Shown here piece by piece: positions 25,525 to 33,634 of a stretch of DNA of 64,000 bases (its first letter is position 1; each line of letters begins with the position of its first letter). The position numbers were made by a program, and so were the translations under genes. Under the pieces are notes generated by a model. That model made no database searches, was not told the DNA's origin, and saw nothing but the letters and a program-made list of their open reading frames with translations. The DNA is from Paenibacillus_E violae. GTDB taxonomy: Bacteria; Bacillota; Bacilli; Paenibacillales; NBRC-103111. The DNA is taken from contig NZ_JAWCUD010000001.1 of assembly GCF_032461945.1 (NCBI RefSeq), positions 434,001-498,000 on the forward strand, given 5' to 3'.

Positions 25525-26859
25525 ATGATGAGTAGTAACCGAAGCAATCGAACGACGGTTATGGTCAGCATCGTACTTGCGATGCTAGTGGCGTCTATGG
25601 ATGCGACCATAGCCAATACGACGATGCCGATCATTGTGAAGGAAATTGGCGGTAGTGACCTGTTCGCCTGGGCATTTACCTCGTATATGGTACTCTCTAC
25701 CGTACTTGCTCCGCTAGCAGGCCGGTTATCCGATTTATTTGGTCGGAAAAAGATCTATGCCGCAGGCATCCTTTTATTTCTTGGAGGGTCTGTTCTTTGC
25801 GGTTTATCCCAGAGCATGCTCCAGTTGATCCTGTTTAGAGCCATCCAAGGGATTGGCGCAGGCGTGATGATGCCGTTTCCAGCGATCATTGCAGGAGATA
25901 TATATCCCGTGGAGCAGCGTGGGAAAGTGCAGGCCTTTTTCACAGCGATGTGGGGGCTGGCGGCTGTATTAGCACCGTTATTAGGGACATTTTTTGTGAC
26001 TTATTTGAGCTGGCGATGGATATTCTTCGTTAATATTCCGATTTGTTTGGTCTCGCTACTAGCTTTGAAGCCGTATAAAGAAGTCTATCAAGCGAAGAAA
26101 TCTGTGGTGGATTACGGCGGGGCCGTGCTGTTCGCCTTGGGGATCTCGCTGCTGCTCCTCACGACAACGGTTGAGCAATACAAAGCTATTTACGGGGTAT
26201 TAGGCGTAGTATGTATGGTGGCCTTTTTCTTCTATGAGAAAAGGCATAGCGCGCCGATTGTTCCTTTGAACCTGCTTCGAAATCGGCCTGTGGCCATTAT
26301 GATTGCGGTCTCGTTCATCTCCTGCGCAGCGCTATTCGGGACTTCAAGTTTTATACCGCTATATTTGCAAAATCAAGGTTATTCGCTATTTGTGAGTGGG
26401 ATTGCTCTGCTTGGTACGTCCATTGGTTGGATGGTGGTTGCTGTTCCAAGCGGGAAATGGGTGCTTAAATATGGTTACAAACCGCTGCTGATCATTGGGA
26501 ACGGTTTGCTCTTGGTAACGGCAATCATGCTTTATTTTATGGGGGAAAAAACAGCTTATTGGTACTCATTTGCGACGATGACGATGCTCGGACTTGCCTA
26601 TGGGCTTATCTTTACGGTTTCAACGATTGGTTCGCAGCAGCTTGTTGAGGCGCACCAGAAAGGGATATCTACTTCACTGCAGCTGTTCGCCCGTAATATT
26701 GGCACGGCAGTGAGCGTGACCATCATGGGGGCGATATTGACGAAAGCGACTGCTTTTTACATCGGCTTCCATGGTATGTTCGTCTTTGGCTTCATTGTCT
26801 GCTTAATCTCCATGTTCATCCCATTTATGATTCAATCCACGTCCAAACAGGCGGCTTAA
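25525..26859 (+). CDS. MFS multidrug transporter of the DHA2-type
   Basis: 444 residues. The opening helix carries ASMDATIANTTMPII (DHA2 motif D1) and the loop 2-3 motif is GRLSDLFGRKKIY. GIGAGVMMPFPAIIAGD is motif C of drug/proton antiporters. At 444 residues it is shorter than 14-helix EmrB-type members (~500) and probably has 12-13 helices. AAGGAGG lies upstream of two adjacent ATG codons (25525 and 25528). The substrate is unknown. Confidence 0.9.
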   Translation: MMSSNRSNRTTVMVSIVLAMLVASMDATIANTTMPIIVKEIGGSDLFAWAFTSYMVLSTVLAPLAGRLSDLFGRKKIYAAGILLFLGGSVLCGLSQSMLQLILFRAIQGIGAGVMMPFPAIIAGDIYPVEQRGKVQAFFTAMWGLAAVLAPLLGTFFVTYLSWRWIFFVNIPICLVSLLALKPYKEVYQAKKSVVDYGGAVLFALGISLLLLTTTVEQYKAIYGVLGVVCMVAFFFYEKRHSAPIVPLNLLRNRPVAIMIAVSFISCAALFGTSSFIPLYLQNQGYSLFVSGIALLGTSIGWMVVAVPSGKWVLKYGYKPLLIIGNGLLLVTAIMLYFMGEKTAYWYSFATMTMLGLAYGLIFTVSTIGSQQLVEAHQKGISTSLQLFARNIGTAVSVTIMGAILTKATAFYIGFHGMFVFGFIVCLISMFIPFMIQSTSKQAA

Positions 26860-26881
26860 GCCGGGAATAACGAGAATGACC

Positions 26882-26912
26882 GAAGAGCCTGAGGTAGTCC
26901 CTCAGGTTCTTC
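26882..26912. other. Hairpin between convergent genes
   Basis: GAAGAGCCTGAGG pairs with CCTCAGGTTCTTC with one G:T. There is no T-run on either side, so it is a weak or Rho-independent-like terminator at best. Confidence 0.6.
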
Positions 26913-26929
26913 GTGTTGGTAAGGATGAG

Positions 26930-28048
26930 TCAGGAAGCAGAAGCTGAAGCTGAACGCTTCTGATTCGTTATGTCCCGAATTGTTGCTGCAAACATCATCT
27001 TGCCTTTGAATTGGAAGCCGGTGATGGTGATCTCAGCTGGAAATTCGGAACGGTCTGCACGGTAGGCCGCCATTTCCATTCGCTTGCCGAGCAAAGCGGC
27101 ATCTTGCCGTGATAACTGCTGAAACAAAGAAGCGGCGGCTTCGCCATTTCGATCAAAAGGAAATAGAAAATCAAAGACGGTTAACGTCAAAGCTTGTTTG
27201 CGGGTATAACCGAATGCAGCGGATGTTGCCGGATTACAATCGATGATCCACCCTCGGCTGTTAAACACCATGATGCAGTCGATGCTTATATCCAGTAAAG
27301 AAGCTTTCAGAGCAAATTGTTCGGCAACCTTCTGATCGATTTTCATGGAATAAAACAAGTTGATGGAGAGAAAAATGATCGTTCCAAAAGCAATTAACAA
27401 GGCGAGAACATAACTGTCCATGCTCGTACGATAATGTTCAGTAAGCAGGCTGCTATCTGAATATGTTATTTTCGCCGCAGACATCCCGAGGTAATGCATA
27501 CCAGTCAGGATTAAGCTGAGGACAAATCCACTGGTGACGATTGCTTTTTGCTTAGCGTAGTTGGATAGATATAAAGCTGATATGGATGCTATGATAGCTA
27601 TTAGTATAGTAAGGATAAATGGAAGAGGCGCATAGCGAATTTCCACTTGATTGAGGGCGCTCATATTCATGAAATGCATGCCGGCTATCGACAATCCCAT
27701 AAATGTGCCGCCGAGTAGAAATTTCGGAAATTCGAGTGCGGCGAAGTACATAACCGTAAAGCCGGTGATGGAGCCAATTACAGCGATCGCCAGAGATGTA
27801 AATAAGGTTGACATATCGAAACTCTTAACTGCCAGATAGGGACAGGCCAATATCGCGATAAAATGCATGGACCAGATGCCTAGCGCTAAGGTTGAAGCAC
27901 TGCTTAGAATCCATAATTTTTGCTGCCAGGGACTGGAGTCGGCAATTCTTTGGGTCAATTTCAGACTAGTACAAGAAGCTAACAGAACAACGACGAATGC
28001 TAGAAAAATGAGGTACAAACTATAGGGATGAGCTTCTGCAAGATGCAT
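26930..28048 (-). CDS. MHYT membrane sensor with a PAS domain
   Basis: 372 residues. Seven hydrophobic helices occupy residues ~1-235 and carry three MHYT signatures: WSMHFIAI, AGMHFMNMSA and TGMHYLGMSA. MHYT domains are thought to bind copper and sense gases such as oxygen, CO or NO. A PAS domain follows at ~240-360 (IIDCNPATSAAFGYTRKQAL, then ATIRDITNQK at its end), and then only a short Ser/Ala tail. No GGDEF, EAL, kinase or HTH domain is present, so output must go through a partner. AGAGGA precedes ATG. Confidence 0.9.
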   Translation of the reverse strand: MHLAEAHPYSLYLIFLAFVVVLLASCTSLKLTQRIADSSPWQQKLWILSSASTLALGIWSMHFIAILACPYLAVKSFDMSTLFTSLAIAVIGSITGFTVMYFAALEFPKFLLGGTFMGLSIAGMHFMNMSALNQVEIRYAPLPFILTILIAIIASISALYLSNYAKQKAIVTSGFVLSLILTGMHYLGMSAAKITYSDSSLLTEHYRTSMDSYVLALLIAFGTIIFLSINLFYSMKIDQKVAEQFALKASLLDISIDCIMVFNSRGWIIDCNPATSAAFGYTRKQALTLTVFDFLFPFDRNGEAAASLFQQLSRQDAALLGKRMEMAAYRADRSEFPAEITITGFQFKGKMMFAATIRDITNQKRSASASAS

Positions 28049-28199
28049 ATCCGATTCCTCTCATAGATTGATGGTGTGCCAGTCTGTGGTGGTTTTATTA
28101 TAGTTGTCAGTCAGTGACGTGTATATAGCGGTTAATGTTAATTAAAATCGAATAGTGTCGAAATACACTAAATCTTGATATAGGGAGAAGGAAGCGCTG

Positions 28200-28850
28200 G
28201 TGAACAAAGAGAACGCGATTCGTGGCATTATTTTTGATATGGATAATACCCTTCTTCAATCACATATTGATTTTCCAGCGATGAAACAGGCAGTTGCCCG
28301 TTTTTTAATTCAAGAGGGGCTATTATCGCGGGAGTTTGCGATTGACTCGCATACTACTTCAACCATTCTTGCCCATGTCAAAGAAGCGGGTGCATCGGAT
28401 GAAGTATTGGCAGCCGCCTTGCAGATTGCTGAGGGATTTGAGCTTCAAGGCATGGAGGGGGCGGGTCTTGAGCCGGATGCGCAGGAGCTTTTGGATAAGC
28501 TTCAGGGAACTTATACGCTTGCGCTTGTGACCAATAACTCTTACGCAGCCGCTATCAAAGCGTTGGAAATCACGGGAATCAAAGAGCGATTTGATTTGAT
28601 TGTCGGAAGGGAACAGATGGATGCGATGAAACCGTCTCCCTCAGGAAACTTGTTTGTGTTGAGACATTTTCCGGCAATTGCAGCGAATAATTGGATTTCT
28701 GTCGGTGATTCTTGGATTGACGGCCAAGCCGCTAGGGAAGCAAGAATTCCTTTTATAAGTTATGGCAGTGGCGTGCCGTTGATAGTGGAAAAAGGCGTTA
28801 AACCAGCAGCTCAGATTGACAAGCTGTTAAGTCTGTTAGATTATGTATAG
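28200..28850 (+). CDS. HAD-superfamily hydrolase
   Basis: 216 residues, starting with GTG after GGGAGAAGGAAG. Motif I is FDMDNTLL (nucleophile Asp at about residue 12), motif II is VTNNS, motif III Lys is in AMKPSPSG and motif IV is VGDSWIDG. The cap is helical, as in phosphoglycolate phosphatase/YjjG-like enzymes. The substrate cannot be assigned. A GNAT gene follows after 34 bases, probably on the same transcript. Confidence 0.9.
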   Translation: MNKENAIRGIIFDMDNTLLQSHIDFPAMKQAVARFLIQEGLLSREFAIDSHTTSTILAHVKEAGASDEVLAAALQIAEGFELQGMEGAGLEPDAQELLDKLQGTYTLALVTNNSYAAAIKALEITGIKERFDLIVGREQMDAMKPSPSGNLFVLRHFPAIAANNWISVGDSWIDGQAAREARIPFISYGSGVPLIVEKGVKPAAQIDKLLSLLDYV

Positions 28851-28884
28851 ATTACAGATGAACAAGAGAAAGAAGTGATCGTAA

Positions 28885-29316
28885 GTGTTAATGGATGTAA
28901 AGTCCCGCCTTCAAGAGAATCTTATACAGGAACTGCTCAGCTACAGCGTCTTTCCTGATCCAGATGTATTGGAGGAGACGATTAAAAGATATGAAACGGA
29001 TTCGAATATGTGGCTTTACGGGTATGAATCAGAAGGCATACTTGTCGGCATTATCGGGTTTCGAATCAATGATGAGCAGGAAATGACGATTCAGCATCTG
29101 GCGGTTGAACCTCATAGCAGAGGAGCCGGATTCGGGCGGGGCATCATTCTCGAAATCATTGAAGAGATGCACCCTGTTAGAATCGTGGCGGAGACGGATG
29201 AGGAAACCGTTCAATTTTACCGGAGCATCGGCTTCGTGATTCGCAGTCTTGGCGAGAAATACCCTGGTGTTGAGCGGTTTTTATGCACGTATGAGATTGA
29301 ACCGGAAGATGAATAG
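28885..29316 (+). CDS. GNAT family N-acetyltransferase
   Basis: 143 residues. The acetyl-CoA loop is in HLAVEPHSRGAGFGRGII (R/Q-x-x-G-x-G/A form), preceded by the beta-strand EGILVGIIGFRI and followed by VAETDEETVQFYRSIGFVI. The acceptor is unknown. The start may be the GTG at 28885 or the ATG at 28891; the ribosome site is not strong enough to decide. A terminator follows. Confidence 0.88.
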   Translation: MLMDVKSRLQENLIQELLSYSVFPDPDVLEETIKRYETDSNMWLYGYESEGILVGIIGFRINDEQEMTIQHLAVEPHSRGAGFGRGIILEIIEEMHPVRIVAETDEETVQFYRSIGFVIRSLGEKYPGVERFLCTYEIEPEDE

Positions 29317-29325
29317 CGATAGCTG

Positions 29326-29364
29326 AAAAGGTTGGTCAGGATGAATCCTGGCCGGCCTTTTTTT
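29326..29364 (+). terminator. Intrinsic terminator after the GNAT gene
   Basis: AAAAGGTTGGTCAGG pairs with CCTGGCCGGCCTTTT, with G:T pairs, followed by a T-run. Confidence 0.88.
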
Positions 29365-29431
29365 GTGCGGTAACTTCATTTTAACGCCGATTTCTCCTGC
29401 TATTCTCCACAGTTGATCCTCCGTTTTCCAA

Positions 29432-29519
29432 TTAGCTGGAATTTATGTCTTAACTCCGAGAAAGCTGGCAGATTTCGTGTATTTATCGCGATTTAGCTGG
29501 AGTTTCTGCAGCTACTTCG
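29432..29519 (+). repeat. Degenerate direct repeat in the gap before fixA
   Basis: Two 27-base units (29432-29458 and 29493-29519), each starting TTAGCTGGA and ending ACTCCG/ACTTCG, lie 61 bases apart and agree at roughly three quarters of positions. A shorter AGCTGGCAGATTTCG echo lies between. From memory, sequences of this type recur between genes in Paenibacillus genomes. The rest of the 29365-29690 gap shows no gene or recognisable RNA. Confidence 0.55.
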
Positions 29520-29751
29520 TTACACTGCGACGATGATGCCGTGAATAACGGTAGATTTTCCATTTATGTAAGCTAAGTCCTAAGGCAGCTCATGGATCAA
29601 CCATTCACCGAACAAATACTCTCACTTCGCGGCACCAAGTTCTCACAGGGATTCAGTAACACAGGGATAAGAGCCCAAGCCAAAAGTAAATGTCATGTTA
29701 GATAGCATTTTGCATATATTGTTGTAGGCTGTTGTGTTATTTGGCTAGTGA

Positions 29752-29765
29752 TGAAAGCGATTTCC
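29752..29765 (+). promoter_or_regulatory. cre-like CcpA site upstream of fixA
   Basis: TGAAAGCGATTTCC fits the Bacillales cre pattern TGNAANCGNWNNCW at every position except the last. It lies about 103 bases before the fixA start codon. It would link the operon to carbon catabolite control. Confidence 0.5.
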
Positions 29766-29867
29766 ACATGTCATTTAAGTGACGATTTTCACAATGATGA
29801 CAAGCATTGCGGGTGTTTTGTCAAACAGTGTCATACAAGATTCCGAAAGAAACAGGAGGGTGCAGAA

Positions 29868-30701
29868 ATGCTGCATATCGTAGTGTGTATCAAGCAGGTA
29901 CCTGACTCTAGAGAAATTCGCATTGACCCGAAAAATAACACGTTAATTCGTCAAGGCGTTCCCAGCATTGTGAATTTTTACGATATGCATGGGCTGGAAG
30001 AGGCGCTTCGCATCAAAGATGAAACCGGGGCTAGAGTGACCGTTGTGACCATGGGACCGCCTCCCGCTGAGAAAGGCCTGAAGGAGTGCATTTCGCTTGG
30101 CGCCGATGATGCCGTCCTCGTAACGGACCGCGGTTTTGCTGGAGCGGACACGCTGGCTACTTCCTATGTCGTGGCACGGACGATTCGTAAAATCGCCGAG
30201 ACGTGGGGGCCGGTGGATATTGTTTTTTGCGGGAAACAAACACTGGATGGCGACACGGGTCAGGTCGGGCCAGGGGTCGCTTGCCGATTGGATTTGGAGC
30301 AGCTCACGTATGTGAACAAAGTGGTGGATGTCGATGAACAAAATCGCAAAGTTCGCGTGCACCGACTTTTGGAAGATGGTATTGAAGTGGTTGAGACAAG
30401 CATGCCTTTATTGATTACAGCGCTGAAGGAGCTGAACAAGGTTCGAAGGGCATCGCTGCCAGGCATGATTCGAGCCGCGCGTTACAAGCCGACTGTGTGG
30501 ACGACGGCGGATTTTCCAGATTTGGAACGGGCGAAAATCGGTCTCAAAGGCTCCCCTACGATCGTTGCAAAGACATGGGTGCCTGAAGTGAAGGCTGTTA
30601 AAACCAATATGATCGCCTATGAATCGCCGGAAGCGGCGGCTGCGCAGCTCGCTGATCAACTGATGAGCAAGGAAATGCAGACGCTGCTTGACTGGGCTTA
30701 G
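29868..30701 (+). CDS. fixA: Electron transfer flavoprotein beta subunit, FixA type
   Basis: 277 residues. The true ATG is at 29868, with AGGAGG eight bases upstream; a frame open from 29748 lacks such a site. It begins MLHIVVCIKQVPDSREIRID and has the ETF-beta signature region (CGKQTLDGDTGQVGPGVA and VETSMPLLITALKELNKVR). With FixB it forms the flavin-binding heterodimer that, with FixC and FixX, can bifurcate NADH electrons to quinone and to ferredoxin or flavodoxin. It is first of four genes fixABCX. A cre-like site and several TGTCA elements lie upstream. Confidence 0.93.
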   Translation: MLHIVVCIKQVPDSREIRIDPKNNTLIRQGVPSIVNFYDMHGLEEALRIKDETGARVTVVTMGPPPAEKGLKECISLGADDAVLVTDRGFAGADTLATSYVVARTIRKIAETWGPVDIVFCGKQTLDGDTGQVGPGVACRLDLEQLTYVNKVVDVDEQNRKVRVHRLLEDGIEVVETSMPLLITALKELNKVRRASLPGMIRAARYKPTVWTTADFPDLERAKIGLKGSPTIVAKTWVPEVKAVKTNMIAYESPEAAAAQLADQLMSKEMQTLLDWA

Positions 30702-30769
30702 GGAAAACCGGAAGAGATGCAAGAGCAAAGTGAACTGTAAGGAACATGTAACGAATGGAGGAAGTCACT

Positions 30770-31882
30770 ATGGCCAATGAACAAACGACGGAGCAGGCCG
30801 AAGCGGGAATGCCCGATTGGTCCGCTTATCGGGGAGTATTAATCGTTGTGGAGCAGCGGGACGGAGTAGCGAAAAAAGTGTCATGGCAGCTGCTGGGCGA
30901 AGGCAAGAAGCTGGCAGCGAAGCTGGACGCGCCGCTCATGGCGCTCGTCATCGGCGAAGATGTAGCGCACCTCGCCGATGAAGCCGTGCACTACGGCGCG
31001 GACCGGGTGTACCTCTGCGAAGCGCCAGAGCTTCGCACGTACCGAACCCGGCCCTACAGCCGGGTCTGTTTGAAGCTGATCGAGGAGGCGAAGCCCGAGA
31101 TCGTGCTGTTCGGCGCGACAGCAACGGGCCGAGATCTGGCAGGCGCCATCGCGACGCACCTGCCGACGGGTCTGACGGCCGACACGACGCAGCTCGACGT
31201 GGAGCCGCCTCCGTCGCGGCTGCTGCTGGCCAGCCGGCCGGCTTTTTCCGAGAAGATGATGGCCACCATCCTCTGTAAGCAGTACCGGCCGCAGATGGCG
31301 ACGGCGCGGGCCGGGGTGTTTCAGGCGCTGCCGAAGGACACGGCGCGCCAAGGCGAAATCATCGCCATCGAGGCGGCGATGCGGGAGGAAGAGATTGCCG
31401 CACAGGTGCTGGACTTCCTGCACGAAACGGGCAAGCTGAATCTCGAGGACGCCGAGATTATTGTGGCAGGGGGCCGCGGACTAGGCGGACCTGAGCCCTT
31501 CGGGCTGCTCGCCGAGCTGGCGGAGGCGCTCGGCGGTGTCGTTGGCGCATCCCGCGCGGCGGTGGATGCGGGCTGGATCGGGCATGAGCACCAGGTTGGG
31601 CAGACCGGTGCGACCGTGCGGCCGAAGCTGTACTTCGCCATCGGCATCTCTGGCGCTGTGCAGCATACTGTCGGCATGAGCAACGCGGACGTTGTCGTCG
31701 CCATAAACAAAGACGAGAAGGCGCCTATTTTCCAATTTGCCCACTACGGGATGGTAGGCGATCTGTTTAAACTGGTTCCGGCGATAACACAAGAGGTGAA
31801 AAAACGCCGTACGCTGTTTGGCAAACCCGCTGCCGATACAACCGCTTCCGTACCAACGCTGGAAAGGAGTGAAGCCAAATGA
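30770..31882 (+). CDS. fixB: Electron transfer flavoprotein alpha subunit, FixB type
   Basis: 370 residues from the ATG at 30770, with GGAGG eight bases upstream. The C-terminal FAD domain is clear: GGRGLGGPEPFGLLAELAEA, GASRAAVDAGWIGHEHQVGQ and GISGAVQHTVGM, then VVAINKDEKAPIFQFAHYGM. About 830 bases of this gene (30870-31700) are visibly richer in G+C, with long GCG/GGC runs, than the genes around it. Its last four bases overlap fixC (ATGA). Confidence 0.94.
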   Translation: MANEQTTEQAEAGMPDWSAYRGVLIVVEQRDGVAKKVSWQLLGEGKKLAAKLDAPLMALVIGEDVAHLADEAVHYGADRVYLCEAPELRTYRTRPYSRVCLKLIEEAKPEIVLFGATATGRDLAGAIATHLPTGLTADTTQLDVEPPPSRLLLASRPAFSEKMMATILCKQYRPQMATARAGVFQALPKDTARQGEIIAIEAAMREEEIAAQVLDFLHETGKLNLEDAEIIVAGGRGLGGPEPFGLLAELAEALGGVVGASRAAVDAGWIGHEHQVGQTGATVRPKLYFAIGISGAVQHTVGMSNADVVVAINKDEKAPIFQFAHYGMVGDLFKLVPAITQEVKKRRTLFGKPAADTTASVPTLERSEAK

Positions 31883-33189
31883 ATGAAAAGTTTGATGCGA
31901 TCGTCGTTGGCGGGGGTCCAGCCGGTGCTGCAGCAGCGCTAACCATGGCGCGAGCCGGGTTATCTGTTGTACTTCTGGAACGGGGGGAGTTTCCCGGTGC
32001 CAAAAACATTTTCGGCGGCGTCCTCTACCGGAAGCAAATTGAGGAGCTCGTTCCCGAGTTTTGGAAAGAGAAGAACTTTCCGATGGAACGGTACATTGTG
32101 GAGCAGCGCATTTGGATGATGGGCAAAGAATCGATGGTCACGTTCGGTCACCGAAATGAGGCGTACAAAGAGCCTTACAACTGTTTCACCGGTCTGCGAG
32201 TCAAATTTGATCAATGGTTTGCCGATAAAGCGGTTGCCGCCGGAGCCATCCCTGTGTATGAAACCGTTGCGCTGGATGTCATTCGTGAAGGCGATAAGGT
32301 TGTTGGGGTTAAAACGGATCGGGATGACGGCGATTTGTATGCCGACGTTGTCGTGATTGCCGATGGCGTCAATTCTTTGCTCGGAAAAGCTATGGGCATT
32401 CATAAGGAATGGACGCCGGACCAAGTGTCGCTTGCCGTGAAAGAAGTGATTGCGCTGCCCAAAGAGAAAATCGAGGACCGCTTCGGGCTGGAAGGCGACG
32501 AGGGTGTGACGATTGAATTTATGGGCGAAACTTCACTTGGCATGGCGGGGATGGGTTTCCTTTATACGAACAAAGACACGATTTCCTTAGGTGTGGGCGT
32601 GATGGTCAACCATTTGCGCGATAAAAAAGTGAAGCCCTATGCCGTTCTAGACGCGGTTAAACAGCATCCTATGATTCGCAAGCTGATACAAGGGGGAGAA
32701 ACGAAAGAGTACTCCGGGCATTTGATTCCGGAAGGCGGCTTTCACTCCATTCCTCCGCTCTCGGGCAACGGCTGGTGCGTCTGCGGGGATGCTGCGCAGC
32801 TCATCAATTTCGTCCATCGGGAAGGTACGAATTTGGCGATGACTTCCGGCCGGTTGGCAGGCGAGGCCATTGTGGAGGCCAAAGGGCGCGGAGATTACAC
32901 CGCCGCTTCGCTGCAGGCCTACGATCAAAAAATACGCGAATCCTTTGTGCACAAAGATTTGCAAAAGTATAAGGGCATGCATCAGTTCCTGAAGGAGCAG
33001 GACCCTGAACTTCTGTTTGATAAGCTGCCAAGAGCACTGAATGAAGCTGCTTACAACATGTTCCTGGTAGATGGCATTGCCAAAGCGGATAAGCAGAAAA
33101 TGGCCATGAAGCTGATTAAAAACGCGGCAGGCGGCACTGTGAACTTGATGAAGCTGGGCTACAAGGGATGGAGGGCGATGAACGGATGA
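31879..33189 (+). CDS. fixC: FixC flavoprotein (ETF-quinone oxidoreductase-like)
   Basis: 436 residues. The N-terminal FAD fingerprint is AIVVGGGPAGAAAALTMARAG, with the ribose-binding Glu in VVLLERGEFPGAKN. A second FAD motif ends in VCGDAAQLINF. It accepts electrons from FixAB and passes them to the quinone pool with FixX. It overlaps fixB by four bases and fixX by four, so the three are translated as a coupled set. Confidence 0.95.
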   Translation: MNEKFDAIVVGGGPAGAAAALTMARAGLSVVLLERGEFPGAKNIFGGVLYRKQIEELVPEFWKEKNFPMERYIVEQRIWMMGKESMVTFGHRNEAYKEPYNCFTGLRVKFDQWFADKAVAAGAIPVYETVALDVIREGDKVVGVKTDRDDGDLYADVVVIADGVNSLLGKAMGIHKEWTPDQVSLAVKEVIALPKEKIEDRFGLEGDEGVTIEFMGETSLGMAGMGFLYTNKDTISLGVGVMVNHLRDKKVKPYAVLDAVKQHPMIRKLIQGGETKEYSGHLIPEGGFHSIPPLSGNGWCVCGDAAQLINFVHREGTNLAMTSGRLAGEAIVEAKGRGDYTAASLQAYDQKIRESFVHKDLQKYKGMHQFLKEQDPELLFDKLPRALNEAAYNMFLVDGIAKADKQKMAMKLIKNAAGGTVNLMKLGYKGWRAMNG

Positions 33190-33473
33190 GTCAAAGCGAC
33201 ATTTCCGATAAGCTGTTTACGATCCGTTATAAATGCGACGACAAGTCACACCTCGTCATTAAAGACAAACAAACTTGCTTGAGTTGTGTGACCAAGGATT
33301 GCAACTACTTTTGTCCGTCTGATGTGTATGAATGGGAAAAGAAACTCAAGATTACGACTGTCGCCTTTGAGAACTGCATTGAATGCGGAACCTGCCGAAT
33401 TGCCTGTCCGTCGCACAACATTGATTGGGTTTACCCCAAAGGTGGGTACGGCATGACGTATAAATACGGCTAA
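33186..33473 (+). CDS. fixX: Ferredoxin-like protein FixX
   Basis: 95 residues from the ATG at 33186, inside the fixC stop (ATGA). The 4Fe-4S cluster motif is CIECGTCRIACP near residues 65-76. An earlier Cys set (CLSCVTKDCNYFCP, near residue 32) is the variant first-cluster region seen in FixX proteins. It ends KGGYGMTYKYG, the usual FixX tail. It mediates electron flow between FixC and quinone. A strong terminator closes the operon. Confidence 0.95.
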   Translation: MSQSDISDKLFTIRYKCDDKSHLVIKDKQTCLSCVTKDCNYFCPSDVYEWEKKLKITTVAFENCIECGTCRIACPSHNIDWVYPKGGYGMTYKYG

Positions 33474-33489
33474 ATGGAAGGATTTATGG

Positions 33490-33526
33490 AAGGGAGCAGG
33501 GCTTTTGAGCCCTTGCTCCTTTTTTC
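33490..33526 (+). terminator. Intrinsic terminator of fixABCX
   Basis: AGGGAGCAGGGCT pairs with AGCCCTTGCTCCT around TTTG, followed by a T-run. Confidence 0.93.
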
Positions 33527-33634
33527 TGCGATTAGGGAATACTATAGCAAAACTACATTTCTCCATATGTAAGTGTACAATCTCCATAGTGCGGATTGGC
33601 AAAGAATAAGATAATAAGGAGCAGGAGGGATATT

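Noticed and set aside
26882..26912. Standard intrinsic terminator
   Set aside because: The stem is good but no T-run follows on either strand, so I list it only as a hairpin.
30881..31710. Long minus-strand frames opposite fixB
   Set aside because: High G+C removes stops by chance. The plus-strand ETF motifs are unmistakable.
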